A program made the translations under genes and the position numbers. The notes beneath the pieces were generated by a model. The model saw only the letters and a list, made by a program, of their open reading frames with translations, searched no databases and had not been told where the DNA came from. This document shows, one piece after another, positions 17,856 to 27,352 of a stretch of 40,126 nt of DNA. Position 1 is the stretch's first letter; every line of letters begins with the position of its first letter. Location: the NCBI GenBank assembly GCA_019638635.1, contig JAHBTM010000016.1, positions 1-40,126 of the forward strand, written 5' to 3'. The stretch is from Ferruginibacter sp. (lineage in GTDB: Bacteria > Bacteroidota > Bacteroidia > Chitinophagales > Chitinophagaceae).

Positions 17856-20186
17856 TGACGCCTCCGAAAGTGGCATATAATCGTTTTTACACAATTTGGC
17901 CAGCGTAACCACCAACCCTTGAATGTATTGAAACTGATCGGTAATGGATTTTACAGCTATCAACTCATTTTTGAGTGGGGTTTCCAACATGCCGTTTCTG
18001 ATTTCTTCTTTTCGGGCCTGAACCATCCGTTGTATTACGTCATGGTTCATAGAAATGGTAGCAAAAGAAACCGGTTGTACTTCCTCCCTGCGGATACATT
18101 GTATTGCCGCATCGAAATGGGCAAGGGTATGCACCATCACGGGATGCACATCGGGCAATGGAATGGGTTGTGCCTGTTGCTTCTTCAGATACAACAACGT
18201 GGTGATGTGTGAAGTAATTGAATAGTTGAGTACTACAAAGCGATGGACAAACTCAATGCCCGTTTGGTATTGCTTAGGCTCGCTCAACATTCGGGTAAAT
18301 GTATCCGATACATTAGCAAGTGCAATCAATAACAGGCGGCGATTTTTACGCAGGGCCTGTTCATCGAATGTGCCACTGAACCCGGCAGTGACTGTGTCAT
18401 AATAATTTCTGCTGCGAATCAGCAAGGTTTCCATAAACGAACGAATATTCTTCTGTTCCCATGACGGTAGCACCCATATACTAAACACAGCGGCAATAGA
18501 TGACCCGATAACGGTATCGAATAAACGATCTCTTAGTACGGTTTCCGTACTACCCGGATAAATAAAACTAAATAAAATCATCAGCTCCGGAGTAAGCATG
18601 ATGACTGCCAAGAAATAATTGGTTTTAATAAATACAAAACTGCCGAGCATCAACAAGATCATCAGGATCCATAACACCTGCTGATGTTGTATAAAATACA
18701 ATATCCCCACACCTATTCCTAACCCAATCAATGTACCTACCAACCGGTCGCGGTTGCGCTTTTTCGTCAAGCTATAAGCCGGCTTCATAATCACCAGGAT
18801 GGTAAGCAAAATCCAGTTTCCGTGACCGAGGTTAAATCCTTCTGCAATTATATAACCGATCAACAAGGCCAGTGATACACGCACCGCATGGCGAAATATC
18901 CCGGATTGAAAGTTCAGGTTATTGATGAAGATAGAAGGCTGAATGCTTTTGTGTACCGGCTGGTATTCTGCCTCAGGATTCAATACGGATGCAGTGCGAA
19001 TTTTTTTATCATACGTAGTTTGAAAATGCATGGCTTTTGTCTTCCGCCTTAAATCTTCCACATTCTCCAAAATACGGCCGATACTCACCAGCAAATCAAT
19101 GGTTTCATGGTCTGTGGCCCCGGCCCGCAATTGGTCAAATTTTATTCGCGCACTGGATATGGCGGGCATCAGTGCATTGCCGGGGAATGAACGCTGGCCG
19201 GTTTTGATGGCAATACCAATCTCTACCCATTCGTCGGATAAATGACGGATGATTTCATGGATGTTTGATAATAACGGAGCCATAGCCGGCAGGCGATGCA
19301 TCTTTTCATAATCGTGATAGGTTGTCATAACCGATTCCAGCATATCTGCAGCATCGAGATACATTTTAACGAGTACCCGTGCTGTGTGGTTAGAATCTTT
19401 CAGTGCGGCGCGGGTTTTAAAAATCAATTCACTGAGTAACTGTTGTTCTTCTTCTATGCGTACCTGTTGTTGCAGTAATTTCTGATAGGTAGCCGGAATG
19501 TTAGCCTGAGTTTCATAAAATTGTCCACGCGTGCGTAGATAGGCCGCCAGGTGCAACACAAAATCGCCCAATACCTGTTGAATAATTTTATACGGACGAA
19601 TACGATACAGCAGTGTACTGTACAGCATATACCACGCACCACCAGCGCCAATCATCAGGGCGTGTTGTTCTACACTACCCTGTGCAATACGGGTATCGAG
19701 ATTAATAATGAGTATAAGCAAGGTAGCCACACCAATACTCTGTGCGCGCATACCGTACACCGTTAGCATGGAGAAAAAGAAACCGGAGGCCACAATCAGG
19801 AAACCCAATGCAACCGGACTAAAAGAAAGATATCCCGCCAGCAACACATTCAGCATCATCAGTAGAATACAGGCCAACATTTCGTTGAAACGATATTTCA
19901 ATGGGCCCGGAATGTCGGTTATGCTAACGCACAATGCACCGGCAGACATCACAATACCCAATGGTAAATTTCCTGAATACGACAGGGCAAAGGAAGGCAA
20001 CACAATTCCGATGGTAGCACGTATGCCTTCATAAAAATAACGGCCGCTCAAAAAACTTTTATATGTGTTGATTTGATCCATGCCTTCGTAATAATACGTA
20101 CCGGCAAAATTAGGCAATGAAATCCGGGAGTATGGAACAATCCTTTGTTTACCCAAACGCATCTGTTTGCTGAAGAATAATTTCAT
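17844..20186 (-). CDS. FUSC family (YccS/YhfK-like) inner membrane protein
   Basis: The 780-aa product has two blocks of membrane helices (about residues 60-195 and 430-575), each followed by a long cytoplasmic helical region, the layout of YccS/YhfK proteins. The second membrane block has the fusaric-acid-resistance-type signature (GHGNWILLTILVIMKP, KKRNRDRLVGTLIGLGIGVG, FDTVIGSSIAAVF). Related proteins are proposed efflux or aromatic-acid export components, and the YccS subgroup has no firm function. No membrane-fusion or outer-membrane partner is adjacent, which argues against a simple tripartite efflux operon. It is a single gene on the minus strand. Confidence 0.9.
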   Translation of the reverse strand: MKLFFSKQMRLGKQRIVPYSRISLPNFAGTYYYEGMDQINTYKSFLSGRYFYEGIRATIGIVLPSFALSYSGNLPLGIVMSAGALCVSITDIPGPLKYRFNEMLACILLMMLNVLLAGYLSFSPVALGFLIVASGFFFSMLTVYGMRAQSIGVATLLILIINLDTRIAQGSVEQHALMIGAGGAWYMLYSTLLYRIRPYKIIQQVLGDFVLHLAAYLRTRGQFYETQANIPATYQKLLQQQVRIEEEQQLLSELIFKTRAALKDSNHTARVLVKMYLDAADMLESVMTTYHDYEKMHRLPAMAPLLSNIHEIIRHLSDEWVEIGIAIKTGQRSFPGNALMPAISSARIKFDQLRAGATDHETIDLLVSIGRILENVEDLRRKTKAMHFQTTYDKKIRTASVLNPEAEYQPVHKSIQPSIFINNLNFQSGIFRHAVRVSLALLIGYIIAEGFNLGHGNWILLTILVIMKPAYSLTKKRNRDRLVGTLIGLGIGVGILYFIQHQQVLWILMILLMLGSFVFIKTNYFLAVIMLTPELMILFSFIYPGSTETVLRDRLFDTVIGSSIAAVFSIWVLPSWEQKNIRSFMETLLIRSRNYYDTVTAGFSGTFDEQALRKNRRLLLIALANVSDTFTRMLSEPKQYQTGIEFVHRFVVLNYSITSHITTLLYLKKQQAQPIPLPDVHPVMVHTLAHFDAAIQCIRREEVQPVSFATISMNHDVIQRMVQARKEEIRNGMLETPLKNELIAVKSITDQFQYIQGLVVTLAKLCKNDYMPLSEASKGT

Positions 20187-20258
20187 TAAAAAAGTAGGTA
20201 ATTAGACGTTCACCTATTATTTTCGTATCCTCAACCACTGAACCACAAACTGCTAACC

Positions 20259-20600
20259 ATGAAAATTTTTGTAGCCGGGTTACCTTACGACCTTGACGAT
20301 GCTGAACTGACTGAGATCTCCGAAAAATTTGGAGAAATTGCTTCCGCTAAAGTAGCTATTGATAAAGAAACCGGCAAGAGTAAAGGTTTTGCATTCGTTG
20401 ATATGCCCAATCGTGAAGAAGCATTGGAAGCCATTGAAAGCCTGAATGACATTTCATTGGGTAAGAAACCCCTGGTTGTAAAAGAAGCCGAAGAACGCCC
20501 GTCATCAGGACGCCCTCCGGCCAATCGTTCATTTAATAATCGTCCGCAAGGTGGATCAGGGTATCAGGGCAACCGCAACAACACCCGATTCAGACCGTAA
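20259..20600 (+). CDS. RRM-domain RNA-binding protein
   Basis: A single RNA-recognition motif fills residues 1-80: RNP2 is IFVAGL at the N-terminus and RNP1 is KGFAFVDM near residue 45, with the aromatic residues that stack on RNA bases. A short low-complexity tail rich in Arg, Gly, Asn and Pro follows (about 30 residues), as in the small glycine-rich RRM proteins of cyanobacteria and Bacteroidota. These bind single-stranded RNA and are often linked to cold or stress responses. It is a single gene, convergent with the cyclophilin gene 27 bp away. A TATTTTC-like sequence about 40 nt upstream may be the promoter. Confidence 0.93.
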   Translation: MKIFVAGLPYDLDDAELTEISEKFGEIASAKVAIDKETGKSKGFAFVDMPNREEALEAIESLNDISLGKKPLVVKEAEERPSSGRPPANRSFNNRPQGGSGYQGNRNNTRFRP

Positions 20601-20627
20601 GCAATGCATCAAGCGAAACGGTGTGCA

Positions 20628-21068
20628 TCATGAATGGATAACCACCTTTTCAATAACATCACCTGCGCGGATATCATCTATTACATCGAACCCCTCCGTT
20701 ACTTTTCCAAAACATGTATGCACGCCATCAAGATGTTGTGTATTAGAGCGGTTGTGGCAAATAAAGAATTGAGACCCTCCGGTATCTTTGCCACGGTGTG
20801 CCATTGAAAAAACACCTTTATCGTGGTATTGATTGCCCCCACCCGTTTCACAGGGAATACTATATCCCGGACCGCCCGCACCGGTGCCGTCAGGACATCC
20901 ACCCTGAATCACAAAATTCGGAATCACCCGGTGAAAGGTTAGTCCGTTATAATATCCAGATTGGGCAAGTTTAACAAAATTAGCGACTGTTTTAGGGGCG
21001 TCGTTATCGTATAGTTCAAATGTCATCACGCCTTTGGGCGTGTGTAGTTCACCGGTAGTAGTGCTCAT
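20628..21068 (-). CDS. Cyclophilin-type peptidyl-prolyl cis-trans isomerase
   Basis: The 146-aa product is a single cyclophilin domain with no signal peptide, so it is cytoplasmic and speeds proline isomerisation during folding. Key motifs are present: [13 protein letters not shown] (catalytic Arg in FHR), [17 protein letters not shown] and [11 protein letters not shown]. The usual loop tryptophan of human CypA is replaced by His in the LDGVHT motif, as in many bacterial members with low cyclosporin affinity. It lies 11 bp downstream of the hpf-like gene and is probably co-transcribed with it. Confidence 0.94.
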   Translation of the reverse strand: MSTTTGELHTPKGVMTFELYDNDAPKTVANFVKLAQSGYYNGLTFHRVIPNFVIQGGCPDGTGAGGPGYSIPCETGGGNQYHDKGVFSMAHRGKDTGGSQFFICHNRSNTQHLDGVHTCFGKVTEGFDVIDDIRAGDVIEKVVIHS

Positions 21069-21079
21069 GTATGGTGCTG

Positions 21080-21427
21080 TTATACTGTTTTAAATTGTTC
21101 TATGGTTTCTCGGATGAGGTCCGCATCTGCCTGGCGTTTATCCAGACGCTTTTCTTTTTCTTTCTTCAGGTTGAGGTGCAATACATCCACACAGGCATTG
21201 GCTGCTGATTCAAAATGGGCGGTGACCCGTTTTACAAACATGTCGTTGCCCGGAACTTCGAGCACAATTTCGCAACATTTGTTTTCATCTGATTTATCCT
21301 GGGTAAACGATAACCTAACGTTTGCACGGATGATGTTGTCACTCTTTAACTGACTCACTTTTTCTTTGATAAAAGCTTCCAGACTCTCGCCGGCCTGAAA
21401 ACCGAGTGATTGAATGATTACGTCCAT
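21080..21427 (-). CDS. hpf: Ribosome hibernation promoting factor / RaiA-type protein (short form)
   Basis: The 115-aa product matches the S30AE/sigma-54 modulation protein family: [26 protein letters not shown] at the start, a strand with [43 protein letters not shown], and a basic C-terminal helix. Short HPF/RaiA proteins bind the decoding centre of the 30S subunit in stationary phase and stabilise idle ribosomes. No long-form dimerisation domain is present. It is first in a two-gene unit with the cyclophilin. Confidence 0.92.
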   Translation of the reverse strand: MDVIIQSLGFQAGESLEAFIKEKVSQLKSDNIIRANVRLSFTQDKSDENKCCEIVLEVPGNDMFVKRVTAHFESAANACVDVLHLNLKKEKEKRLDKRQADADLIRETIEQFKTV

Positions 21428-21506
21428 AGTTTTAATAGTTTAGTGTTACAATATGTTTCAAATTTCGATAAAAAAATGCGGAAAGAAATGCTAAAATCAA
21501 TGACAT

Positions 21507-21528
21507 GCATCAACCATTTTACTGATGC
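21507..21528 (-). terminator. Weak stem-loop downstream of the DUF6498 gene
   Basis: GCATCA (21507-21512) and TGATGC (21523-21528) form a 6-bp stem with a 10-nt loop, about 50 bp beyond the DUF6498 stop. There is no adjacent T run, so this is only a candidate. Confidence 0.25.
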
Positions 21529-21578
21529 TTGCAACCATTTCCGCACCATAATAAACGCTTCGATATGCAGGAATATTG

Positions 21579-22247
21579 TTATGAAATGGGGGAATGTGCG
21601 TAGGTTAATTCCGGCTTACCGGCCAGGCTGCGCAACTCCCAAACCAGCTTTAAAACACAGAAAACACTAATGATCCAAACTGAAGCAAACCCGGAGGCAT
21701 GCCCGTCATTGAACCAAAAAGCCGATCCTACTGAGCCGATAATCACCGCCACGTGCATCAGAATTTGCCGGCTGTCGAATACTATGGGATACTCCTTCAC
21801 CGACGAAATCAGATAATATCCGTTCTGAATAAAATATTTCACTAGTATGGTTGCCTGGGAAACAAACATGAGTATCACTGCCAGGTTAAACAAATTGTTC
21901 TTTAGTAGGACCGTCCTGAACACATGTCCTTTATCCTCCCCTGCGTTGGAAATAAACCCAATGAAAACGATGATAAAAATGGAATAAAATAAAAAAATGA
22001 ATATGCGTCCGAGAAAATACCGTATCCCCTCCCACCCGTTGATATGCAATGGACGATGATTCTTCGCCTGGTTTGGAGTGAGCCCCTGACTAAACAACAC
22101 ACGAAACGTGTTGAACACGGCTACAATCAGGGTTTCCACCCAAAACAACCAAAACATCTCAAAAGGCGACCATTGGAAAAATGCAACACCTGCAATGGGT
22201 AACAAGTTAAAAAGAAGAATAAAATAAAACGACAGCGTTCTGTTCAT
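21579..22247 (-). CDS. DUF6498-type multi-pass membrane protein
   Basis: The 222-aa product has about six hydrophobic segments. Its opening LLFNLLPIAGVAFFQWSPFEMFWLFWVETLIVAVFN resembles the DUF6498 family, in which a WE pair sits at the end of the second helix. The function of the family is unknown. No catalytic motif can be pointed to. It lies about 90 bp downstream of the WG-repeat gene on the same strand, which may or may not reflect a shared transcript. Confidence 0.8.
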   Translation of the reverse strand: MNRTLSFYFILLFNLLPIAGVAFFQWSPFEMFWLFWVETLIVAVFNTFRVLFSQGLTPNQAKNHRPLHINGWEGIRYFLGRIFIFLFYSIFIIVFIGFISNAGEDKGHVFRTVLLKNNLFNLAVILMFVSQATILVKYFIQNGYYLISSVKEYPIVFDSRQILMHVAVIIGSVGSAFWFNDGHASGFASVWIISVFCVLKLVWELRSLAGKPELTYAHSPIS

Positions 22248-22338
22248 ACTTGAAGGCTAACACAGATAAATTGATTGAGCCGTAAGATATAACAGTGCCA
22301 TTGACTCAACAATAGTGTTCAGTAGTAAAATGGTTGTA

Positions 22339-23991
22339 TCAGTCTTTCCAGTACACTTTACCGTTATCACCCGATAATCCTATTGTTTTTCCCTCCGGGG
22401 TTTCGTGTTCAACGCACGTCATGTTTTCACCTTTTCCACGGTAAATGAACACCAGGCGTTTGGGTGGATACACAGTGAAAGGTTCGCGCCATACAGAGGG
22501 AGCACTGATTTCCGTAGTGTGTATGTACACCCCATACTTTTTATTTTTAACCAACACATGAAAAGGAATGCCTGCCTCTTTTCCAAAAACGGCATACACA
22601 CTATCATATGCACAGGGCACCAACATTTGTCCGTCTTCCTCGATAATCCCCCAGCGTTGGTGCTGTTGCACAACGTAAATGGCTTTTCCTCTTCGGGCAA
22701 AATAATGCACTCCCGGATTGGCTATGCCAAGATGTTCATACACTGCAGGCAATACGGTTGAATCTGCGAAATTCTTTATTCCAAATTTCATTTTCCCGAT
22801 AGGGTCTTTATTGCCGAAAACAAATTCAAACCTGTTTTGCCCACGGTTACGTAACACCTCAATAGAATCGTACATAAACGCCTGATCCGTTAAACCCGAT
22901 ATCAACGCCTGTTTCTTCTGCACTTTAAACACTACCGCATTTTGATATTGATAGGTTGTGTCATGTCTGACAAAGGTGGGCTGTTGCTCTCCATAATGCT
23001 CCTGCAGTTGAACGTTGTAACTTCCTGCCGGCAATGGCACATACATTTTGTATGAAATATTTTCCCGTGCCCGGCTCTTCGTGAATGAATAATGGGCAAA
23101 TAGTGAATCGTTCTCCCATTTATATCGTACGCGGCGAAATGTAGGGGATTGATTTCGAAAAGGTTCATCCGGTTCAGGAACAGTTAGTGTATGATCCATA
23201 TCCGTGATGGAATACTCCCGTACTTCTATTCCTGAATGCTGCTTTTCTTTCTCCTTTTCTTCGGGTTGGGTATATACCTCATCGAGTTGCATGTTGGCAT
23301 TATTGAGGAGATAATGTACTTCCTGCTTAAAACCACTTCGGTTACTCAGATAAATAGTAAAACCTGCGGGATCTTTGTAGATGCGATAATTGATCCGGTC
23401 ATATCCCTGATGCAACATGCGGGATGCGGAAGGATTTTTTGAATGATAAAAATAACAGCCTTTTTCTCCATCAGCTGTTTTCACATGAATAAGTGCCACT
23501 ACAGAGGGGACATGTGAAGGCACATCCGGTGGCAGCAACTGAATCACCTGAGCATCTTCTGCCTGCAAATAATCCGGCAAAATTCTTTTCCCGTGGAGCG
23601 TGAAAAAATCCCGTTCTTTATTTCCTTTATAGGCTTTAATTAACACCCCTTGTTGTACATAGATATCATTATACACCGGTGGTACAATTTCTTTATCGTA
23701 TACTAAACCCATCTTGCCATTTTTCTTCACCTTATAAAATCCATTCGGTAAACGGGAAAGTTCTTCAGAGCTCCATATTATTTCATCGTAAACAGGTTTG
23801 AGGATGATTTTACCCTGTTGATCTGACACACCCCAACGCTCTTTCACACGATACGGTACATGAACACGTTGAGCCATGACGCAGTTACCGGCGAATGAAA
23901 CCCCCATCACACATAGAAAGATGAAAATACCGGATGTACGTAAGCAGGATGTAAGCACTTGAATTATTTGAGGTGTGAAAACTTCAGGCAC
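22339..23991 (-). CDS. WG-repeat-containing exported protein
   Basis: The 550-aa product has an N-terminal export signal (IFIFLCVMGVSFAGNCVMA, likely cut before QRVHV). WG repeats flank a long unrelated middle: RWGVSDQQGKIILKPVYDEI and KMGLVYDKEIVPPVYNDIYV near the N-terminus, and RWGIIEEDGQMLVPCAYDSVYAV plus a degenerate KYGVYIHT near the C-terminus. WG repeats form beta-rich modules of unknown ligand and are abundant in Bacteroidota. No enzyme motif was found. The long N-region of the signal leaves the exact start open; a shorter start would still keep the repeats. Confidence 0.85.
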   Translation of the reverse strand: MPEVFTPQIIQVLTSCLRTSGIFIFLCVMGVSFAGNCVMAQRVHVPYRVKERWGVSDQQGKIILKPVYDEIIWSSEELSRLPNGFYKVKKNGKMGLVYDKEIVPPVYNDIYVQQGVLIKAYKGNKERDFFTLHGKRILPDYLQAEDAQVIQLLPPDVPSHVPSVVALIHVKTADGEKGCYFYHSKNPSASRMLHQGYDRINYRIYKDPAGFTIYLSNRSGFKQEVHYLLNNANMQLDEVYTQPEEKEKEKQHSGIEVREYSITDMDHTLTVPEPDEPFRNQSPTFRRVRYKWENDSLFAHYSFTKSRARENISYKMYVPLPAGSYNVQLQEHYGEQQPTFVRHDTTYQYQNAVVFKVQKKQALISGLTDQAFMYDSIEVLRNRGQNRFEFVFGNKDPIGKMKFGIKNFADSTVLPAVYEHLGIANPGVHYFARRGKAIYVVQQHQRWGIIEEDGQMLVPCAYDSVYAVFGKEAGIPFHVLVKNKKYGVYIHTTEISAPSVWREPFTVYPPKRLVFIYRGKGENMTCVEHETPEGKTIGLSGDNGKVYWKD

Positions 23992-24031
23992 TCCAACCCT
24001 TGCCCGTTTGAATGTGGATGTGTCGAAGACG

Positions 24032-25558
24032 TTATTTAATCATGTTGAAGATTCTTTTCCAGCGTGGACCACCTTCCCAGCTAAACCATATCATAGAGGC
24101 TTTACCTACTATATGGTCTTCTGGAACAAAACCCCAATAGCGGCTATCGAGTGAATTATGTCGGTTATCTCCCATCAGGAAATAATAATCCATTTTAAAA
24201 GTGTAGGTTGTTTCAGGTTTACCGTTTATAAATACCTGACCGTCTTTCACTTCAAGGGTATTGCCTTCGTACACACGGATACATCTTTCATAACGTATGA
24301 GGTTATCCGCAGTCAGGGAGATGGTATTATTTTTTGCAGGAATCCACAATGGTCCGTATTGATCGGCTCCCCAATGTGCCGTAGTATCGAAATACGGGAA
24401 CAATTCACCGGAATGGAAAATAGGGTCATTATATTGGGCAACGTATGGACTGAGCTTAAAATGTGCGGGTAGGCTCACGGATTTCTTTTCCGCATTGGTA
24501 ACGTTTACCAGATACACTCCGTTATCAATTTGTGTGATATCTCCCTGCTCCGGACGCAACTGTAATCCGTATGATTCGAGCATATCTTCCGAGAGGTAAG
24601 TATCCGGAGGCACCATCAGTTTGTAAAAATGTTCAACCTGCGGATGTTCAGGTTGTGCCTTGCCGTTAGTATACACAATCCCGTCTTTGATTAATAGGGT
24701 ATCTCCTGCAATGGCCACACAACGCTTGATAAAATTTTCACGTTTATCGACAGGGCGTGTAATGATGATATCGTCAAACCGGCGCCAAACTTCTTCCCTG
24801 CCCATCTCGCGCACAGCCTGATAATACGTTTTGCGGCTGCCGTAATTCATCTCATCATTGATCAGCGTATCGTTCACCGGAAAGTTGAACACGACCACAT
24901 CATCCCGCTTCACAGGAGAAGCAAACCAACGGGTATAGGGTATTTTTATAATCTCACTGTACGACTTAGAACCCGTAACCGGCATGGTGTGGTGCACAAA
25001 AGGCATGGCAACGGGTGTGTTTGGAATACGCGGGCCGTAACTGAACTTACTAACAAACAAAAAATCGTTTACCAGTAATGTTTTTTCCATGGAGGGGGTT
25101 GGAATGGTGTAGGCTTCAAAAACAAAGGTGCGTATCAGCGTTGCTGCAACAATGGCAAATACGGCTGCGTCTACCCATTCCCGTATGCCAGATTTCTTAT
25201 AATTCTTCACCACAGCCACCCCGGCATATCTTTCCTGATTGGAAAAACCCAGATAGGGCAGGTACGCAAACGGAGCAAAAACAGTTAAGGCGTGATGGCC
25301 TACCCCAAAGCGCCCGAAGTGCTCTACGAATTTAATTAGTATCCAAATGGTGATGAACTGGCCGGCCACCGGTATGAATTGCAGAAAAAACCACACTTTT
25401 TTCAATTCCATTTTTTGGACCATGCACCACGTATTGTACACGGGAATCAGTGCTTTCCAAGGTGTAATTCCGGCTTTGCGGAACATGCCATACAGCCCGA
25501 TGTGGATGGCCACTATCAGCAATACATAAACGATCCAGATAAACGACATACTCATCAA
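24032..25558 (-). CDS. lepB: Signal peptidase I, enlarged with N-terminal membrane domain
   Basis: LepB cuts Sec and Tat signal peptides at the outer face of the inner membrane. At 508 aa it is nearly twice the minimal enzyme. Residues 1-115 form an extra membrane region (GLYGMFRKAGITPWKALIPVYNTW, several helices) similar to a DUF5684-like domain often joined to this enzyme in Bacteroidota. A membrane anchor near 127-148 follows, then TIPTPSMEKTL with nucleophile Ser156. NFIKRCVAIAGDTL carries the general base Lys278, and MGDNRHNSLDSRYWGFVP is the C-terminal box. An insertion of about 50 residues splits Ser and Lys boxes, and about 100 more lie between the Lys and C-terminal boxes. Several ATGs lie within the first four codons. 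Confidence 0.95.
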   Translation of the reverse strand: MMSMSFIWIVYVLLIVAIHIGLYGMFRKAGITPWKALIPVYNTWCMVQKMELKKVWFFLQFIPVAGQFITIWILIKFVEHFGRFGVGHHALTVFAPFAYLPYLGFSNQERYAGVAVVKNYKKSGIREWVDAAVFAIVAATLIRTFVFEAYTIPTPSMEKTLLVNDFLFVSKFSYGPRIPNTPVAMPFVHHTMPVTGSKSYSEIIKIPYTRWFASPVKRDDVVVFNFPVNDTLINDEMNYGSRKTYYQAVREMGREEVWRRFDDIIITRPVDKRENFIKRCVAIAGDTLLIKDGIVYTNGKAQPEHPQVEHFYKLMVPPDTYLSEDMLESYGLQLRPEQGDITQIDNGVYLVNVTNAEKKSVSLPAHFKLSPYVAQYNDPIFHSGELFPYFDTTAHWGADQYGPLWIPAKNNTISLTADNLIRYERCIRVYEGNTLEVKDGQVFINGKPETTYTFKMDYYFLMGDNRHNSLDSRYWGFVPEDHIVGKASMIWFSWEGGPRWKRIFNMIK

Positions 25559-25640
25559 ATTAAAAAGTGGTCAAATGTAACACACATTTACTTCGCTGCC
25601 CTTCCGCCTGTACATTTCTACCTAAAAAAATTGCTAAAAA

Positions 25641-26807
25641 TCAGGATTTGCCGGGCATTACATAGAGGTCAATATCATTTTTAGTAATCGACTTTCCCGA
25701 GAAAATGATGAGTCTTTCCACCACATTTCTCAGTTCCCGAATATTCCCGCTCCAGTTATAGGCCTGTAAAGCCGTCAGTGCTTCCGGTTCAATATCTTTA
25801 ACAGGCTGGCCATATTCTGAAGCAATCAGCTCCAGAAAATGATGTACGAGGTGTGGAATATCCGACTTGCGCTCATTCAATGAAGGCACGTGTATGATGA
25901 TAACACTCAAGCGGTGATACAAATCAAGCCTGAAGTTTTTGGCTTCAACTTCTTTCAGTAAATCTTTATTGGTTGCTGCAATAACGCGTACATCTACATT
26001 AATGTCTTTATCGGCACCCACACGTGTAATTTTCCCTTCCTGTAATGCACGCAATACTTTCGCCTGTGCGTTTAAACTCATATCGCCGATTTCATCCAGA
26101 AAGAGTGTACCACCATTGGCTTGTTCAAACTTACCGATACGTTGTTTTATGGCAGAGGTAAATGAGCCTTTTTCGTGTCCGAACAATTCGCTTTCAATTA
26201 GCTCACCGGGTATGGCTGCACAGTTTACTTCAACGATTGGCCCCGAACTGCGGGCACTTTTCTCATGAATCCAGCGCGCCACCAATTCCTTACCTACACC
26301 ATTTTCACCGGTAACGAGTACACGTGCATCGGTGGGGGCTACTTTATCGATAGATTCTCTGATTTTTTTCAGTGCATCGCTCTCTCCTACCATTTCCTGC
26401 ACACGCGATACTTTTCTTTTGAGCACCTTGGTTTGCTGAACCAACTCCTGCTTATCGGTGGCATTGCGCATCGTAATCAGCAGGCGGTTCAAATCCGGTG
26501 GTTTGGAGATATAATCAAAGGCACCTTTTTTAACCGCTTCCACCGCCGTATCAATATTCCCATGTCCGCTGATCATGATGATGGGCGTATCAGGATTCAC
26601 GGTACGTGCTTTCTCTAGGAACTCGATACCATCCATGCGGGGCATTTTGATATCACACAATACCACATCATAATTTTTTTCGGAAAACTTTTTTAATCCT
26701 TCATCACCGTCAGAGGCTTCATCAATCTGATATCCTTCAAAACTCAAAATTTCAGTTAGGGTTCGGCGAATGACTTTTTCATCGTCTATTATCAACACAT
26801 TGGGCAT
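25641..26807 (-). CDS. NtrC-like response regulator: receiver plus AAA+ domain, no DNA-binding domain
   Basis: Numbering here is from the upstream ATG (26831); I prefer ATG 26807 eight codons later (MPNVLIIDDEK). A receiver domain carries the phosphoacceptor Asp60 (VLCDIKMP) and Lys110 (SKPPD). A sigma-54-type AAA+ domain has Walker A GENGVGKE (175-182), Walker B LFLDEIGD (243-250) and arginine-finger region FRLDLYHRL. The loop that contacts sigma-54, normally GAFTGA, reads GSFTSA (222-227). The protein ends about 15 residues after the AAA+ lid helix (ELRNVVERL), with no Fis helix-turn-helix. It may act from solution on sigma-54 polymerase or have a different target. No histidine kinase gene is adjacent. 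Confidence 0.92.
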   Translation of the reverse strand: MPNVLIIDDEKVIRRTLTEILSFEGYQIDEASDGDEGLKKFSEKNYDVVLCDIKMPRMDGIEFLEKARTVNPDTPIIMISGHGNIDTAVEAVKKGAFDYISKPPDLNRLLITMRNATDKQELVQQTKVLKRKVSRVQEMVGESDALKKIRESIDKVAPTDARVLVTGENGVGKELVARWIHEKSARSSGPIVEVNCAAIPGELIESELFGHEKGSFTSAIKQRIGKFEQANGGTLFLDEIGDMSLNAQAKVLRALQEGKITRVGADKDINVDVRVIAATNKDLLKEVEAKNFRLDLYHRLSVIIIHVPSLNERKSDIPHLVHHFLELIASEYGQPVKDIEPEALTALQAYNWSGNIRELRNVVERLIIFSGKSITKNDIDLYVMPGKS

Positions 26808-26848
26808 AGCATGAGGTTTGGTCTGCTTCAAAGCTAATGCATTTGAGG

Positions 26849-27316
26849 CTAAGGATTGGATTCGGGAACAGATTCCTTTTCTTTCCGCATTTGTATTATG
26901 TCATCCGGAATTTTACTTCCGCCTCTCGGGAAAATGCTGGCCAGCAACAAGAGGAACGGAAGAATGGCTACACAGTAGATGCCCACTTTTTTTGTAACCT
27001 CACCTTCGAACAATGAACTGGTAAAAATTACGTAGGTGCGGATGCTATAAGCAACTAGGAATGAAGCTAAAAAGAGGTTGGCGCGCTTTGCCCACACTTT
27101 GGGCACTAATATGAAAACAGTAATCAATACCGTTAAGGGCAAAATAATATTTCCGGCCTTGCCATAAAAGGTGCCGTTGGGAAAACGTTGCACCCTGAAT
27201 CCGGTAAAGGTTTCATTTATACTGTTGATGTGCACCCAGGGCAGAAAGCAACCGATGATCAATACAATGCCTGAAATCAGGCCCACATAATGTAAATATT
27301 GATTCAACCGAAGCAT
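26849..27316 (-). CDS. Small four-helix membrane protein, unknown function
   Basis: The 155-aa product has four clear hydrophobic segments (YVGLISGIVLIIGCFLPWV, NIILPLTVLITVFILV, ANLFLASFLVAYSI, VGIYCVAILPFLLLLASIF) and a charged C-terminal tail (MRKEKESVPESNP). I do not recognise the family with certainty. It lies just upstream of the NtrC-like regulator on the same strand and just downstream of tRNA-Cys and its terminator, so it probably has its own promoter or depends on read-through. Confidence 0.8.
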   Translation of the reverse strand: MLRLNQYLHYVGLISGIVLIIGCFLPWVHINSINETFTGFRVQRFPNGTFYGKAGNIILPLTVLITVFILVPKVWAKRANLFLASFLVAYSIRTYVIFTSSLFEGEVTKKVGIYCVAILPFLLLLASIFPRGGSKIPDDIIQMRKEKESVPESNP

Positions 27317-27321
27317 CTGAT

Positions 27322-27348
27322 AAAAAAAATGCCCGATTGTTTACGGGC
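27322..27348 (-). terminator. Rho-independent terminator of tRNA-Cys
   Basis: Read on the minus strand just after the tRNA: GCCCG, an 8-nt loop, CGGGC, then A and a T run of eight. It begins about 5 nt beyond the encoded CCA end and stops just before the membrane-protein start at 27316. Confidence 0.8.
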
Positions 27349-27352
27349 GATT

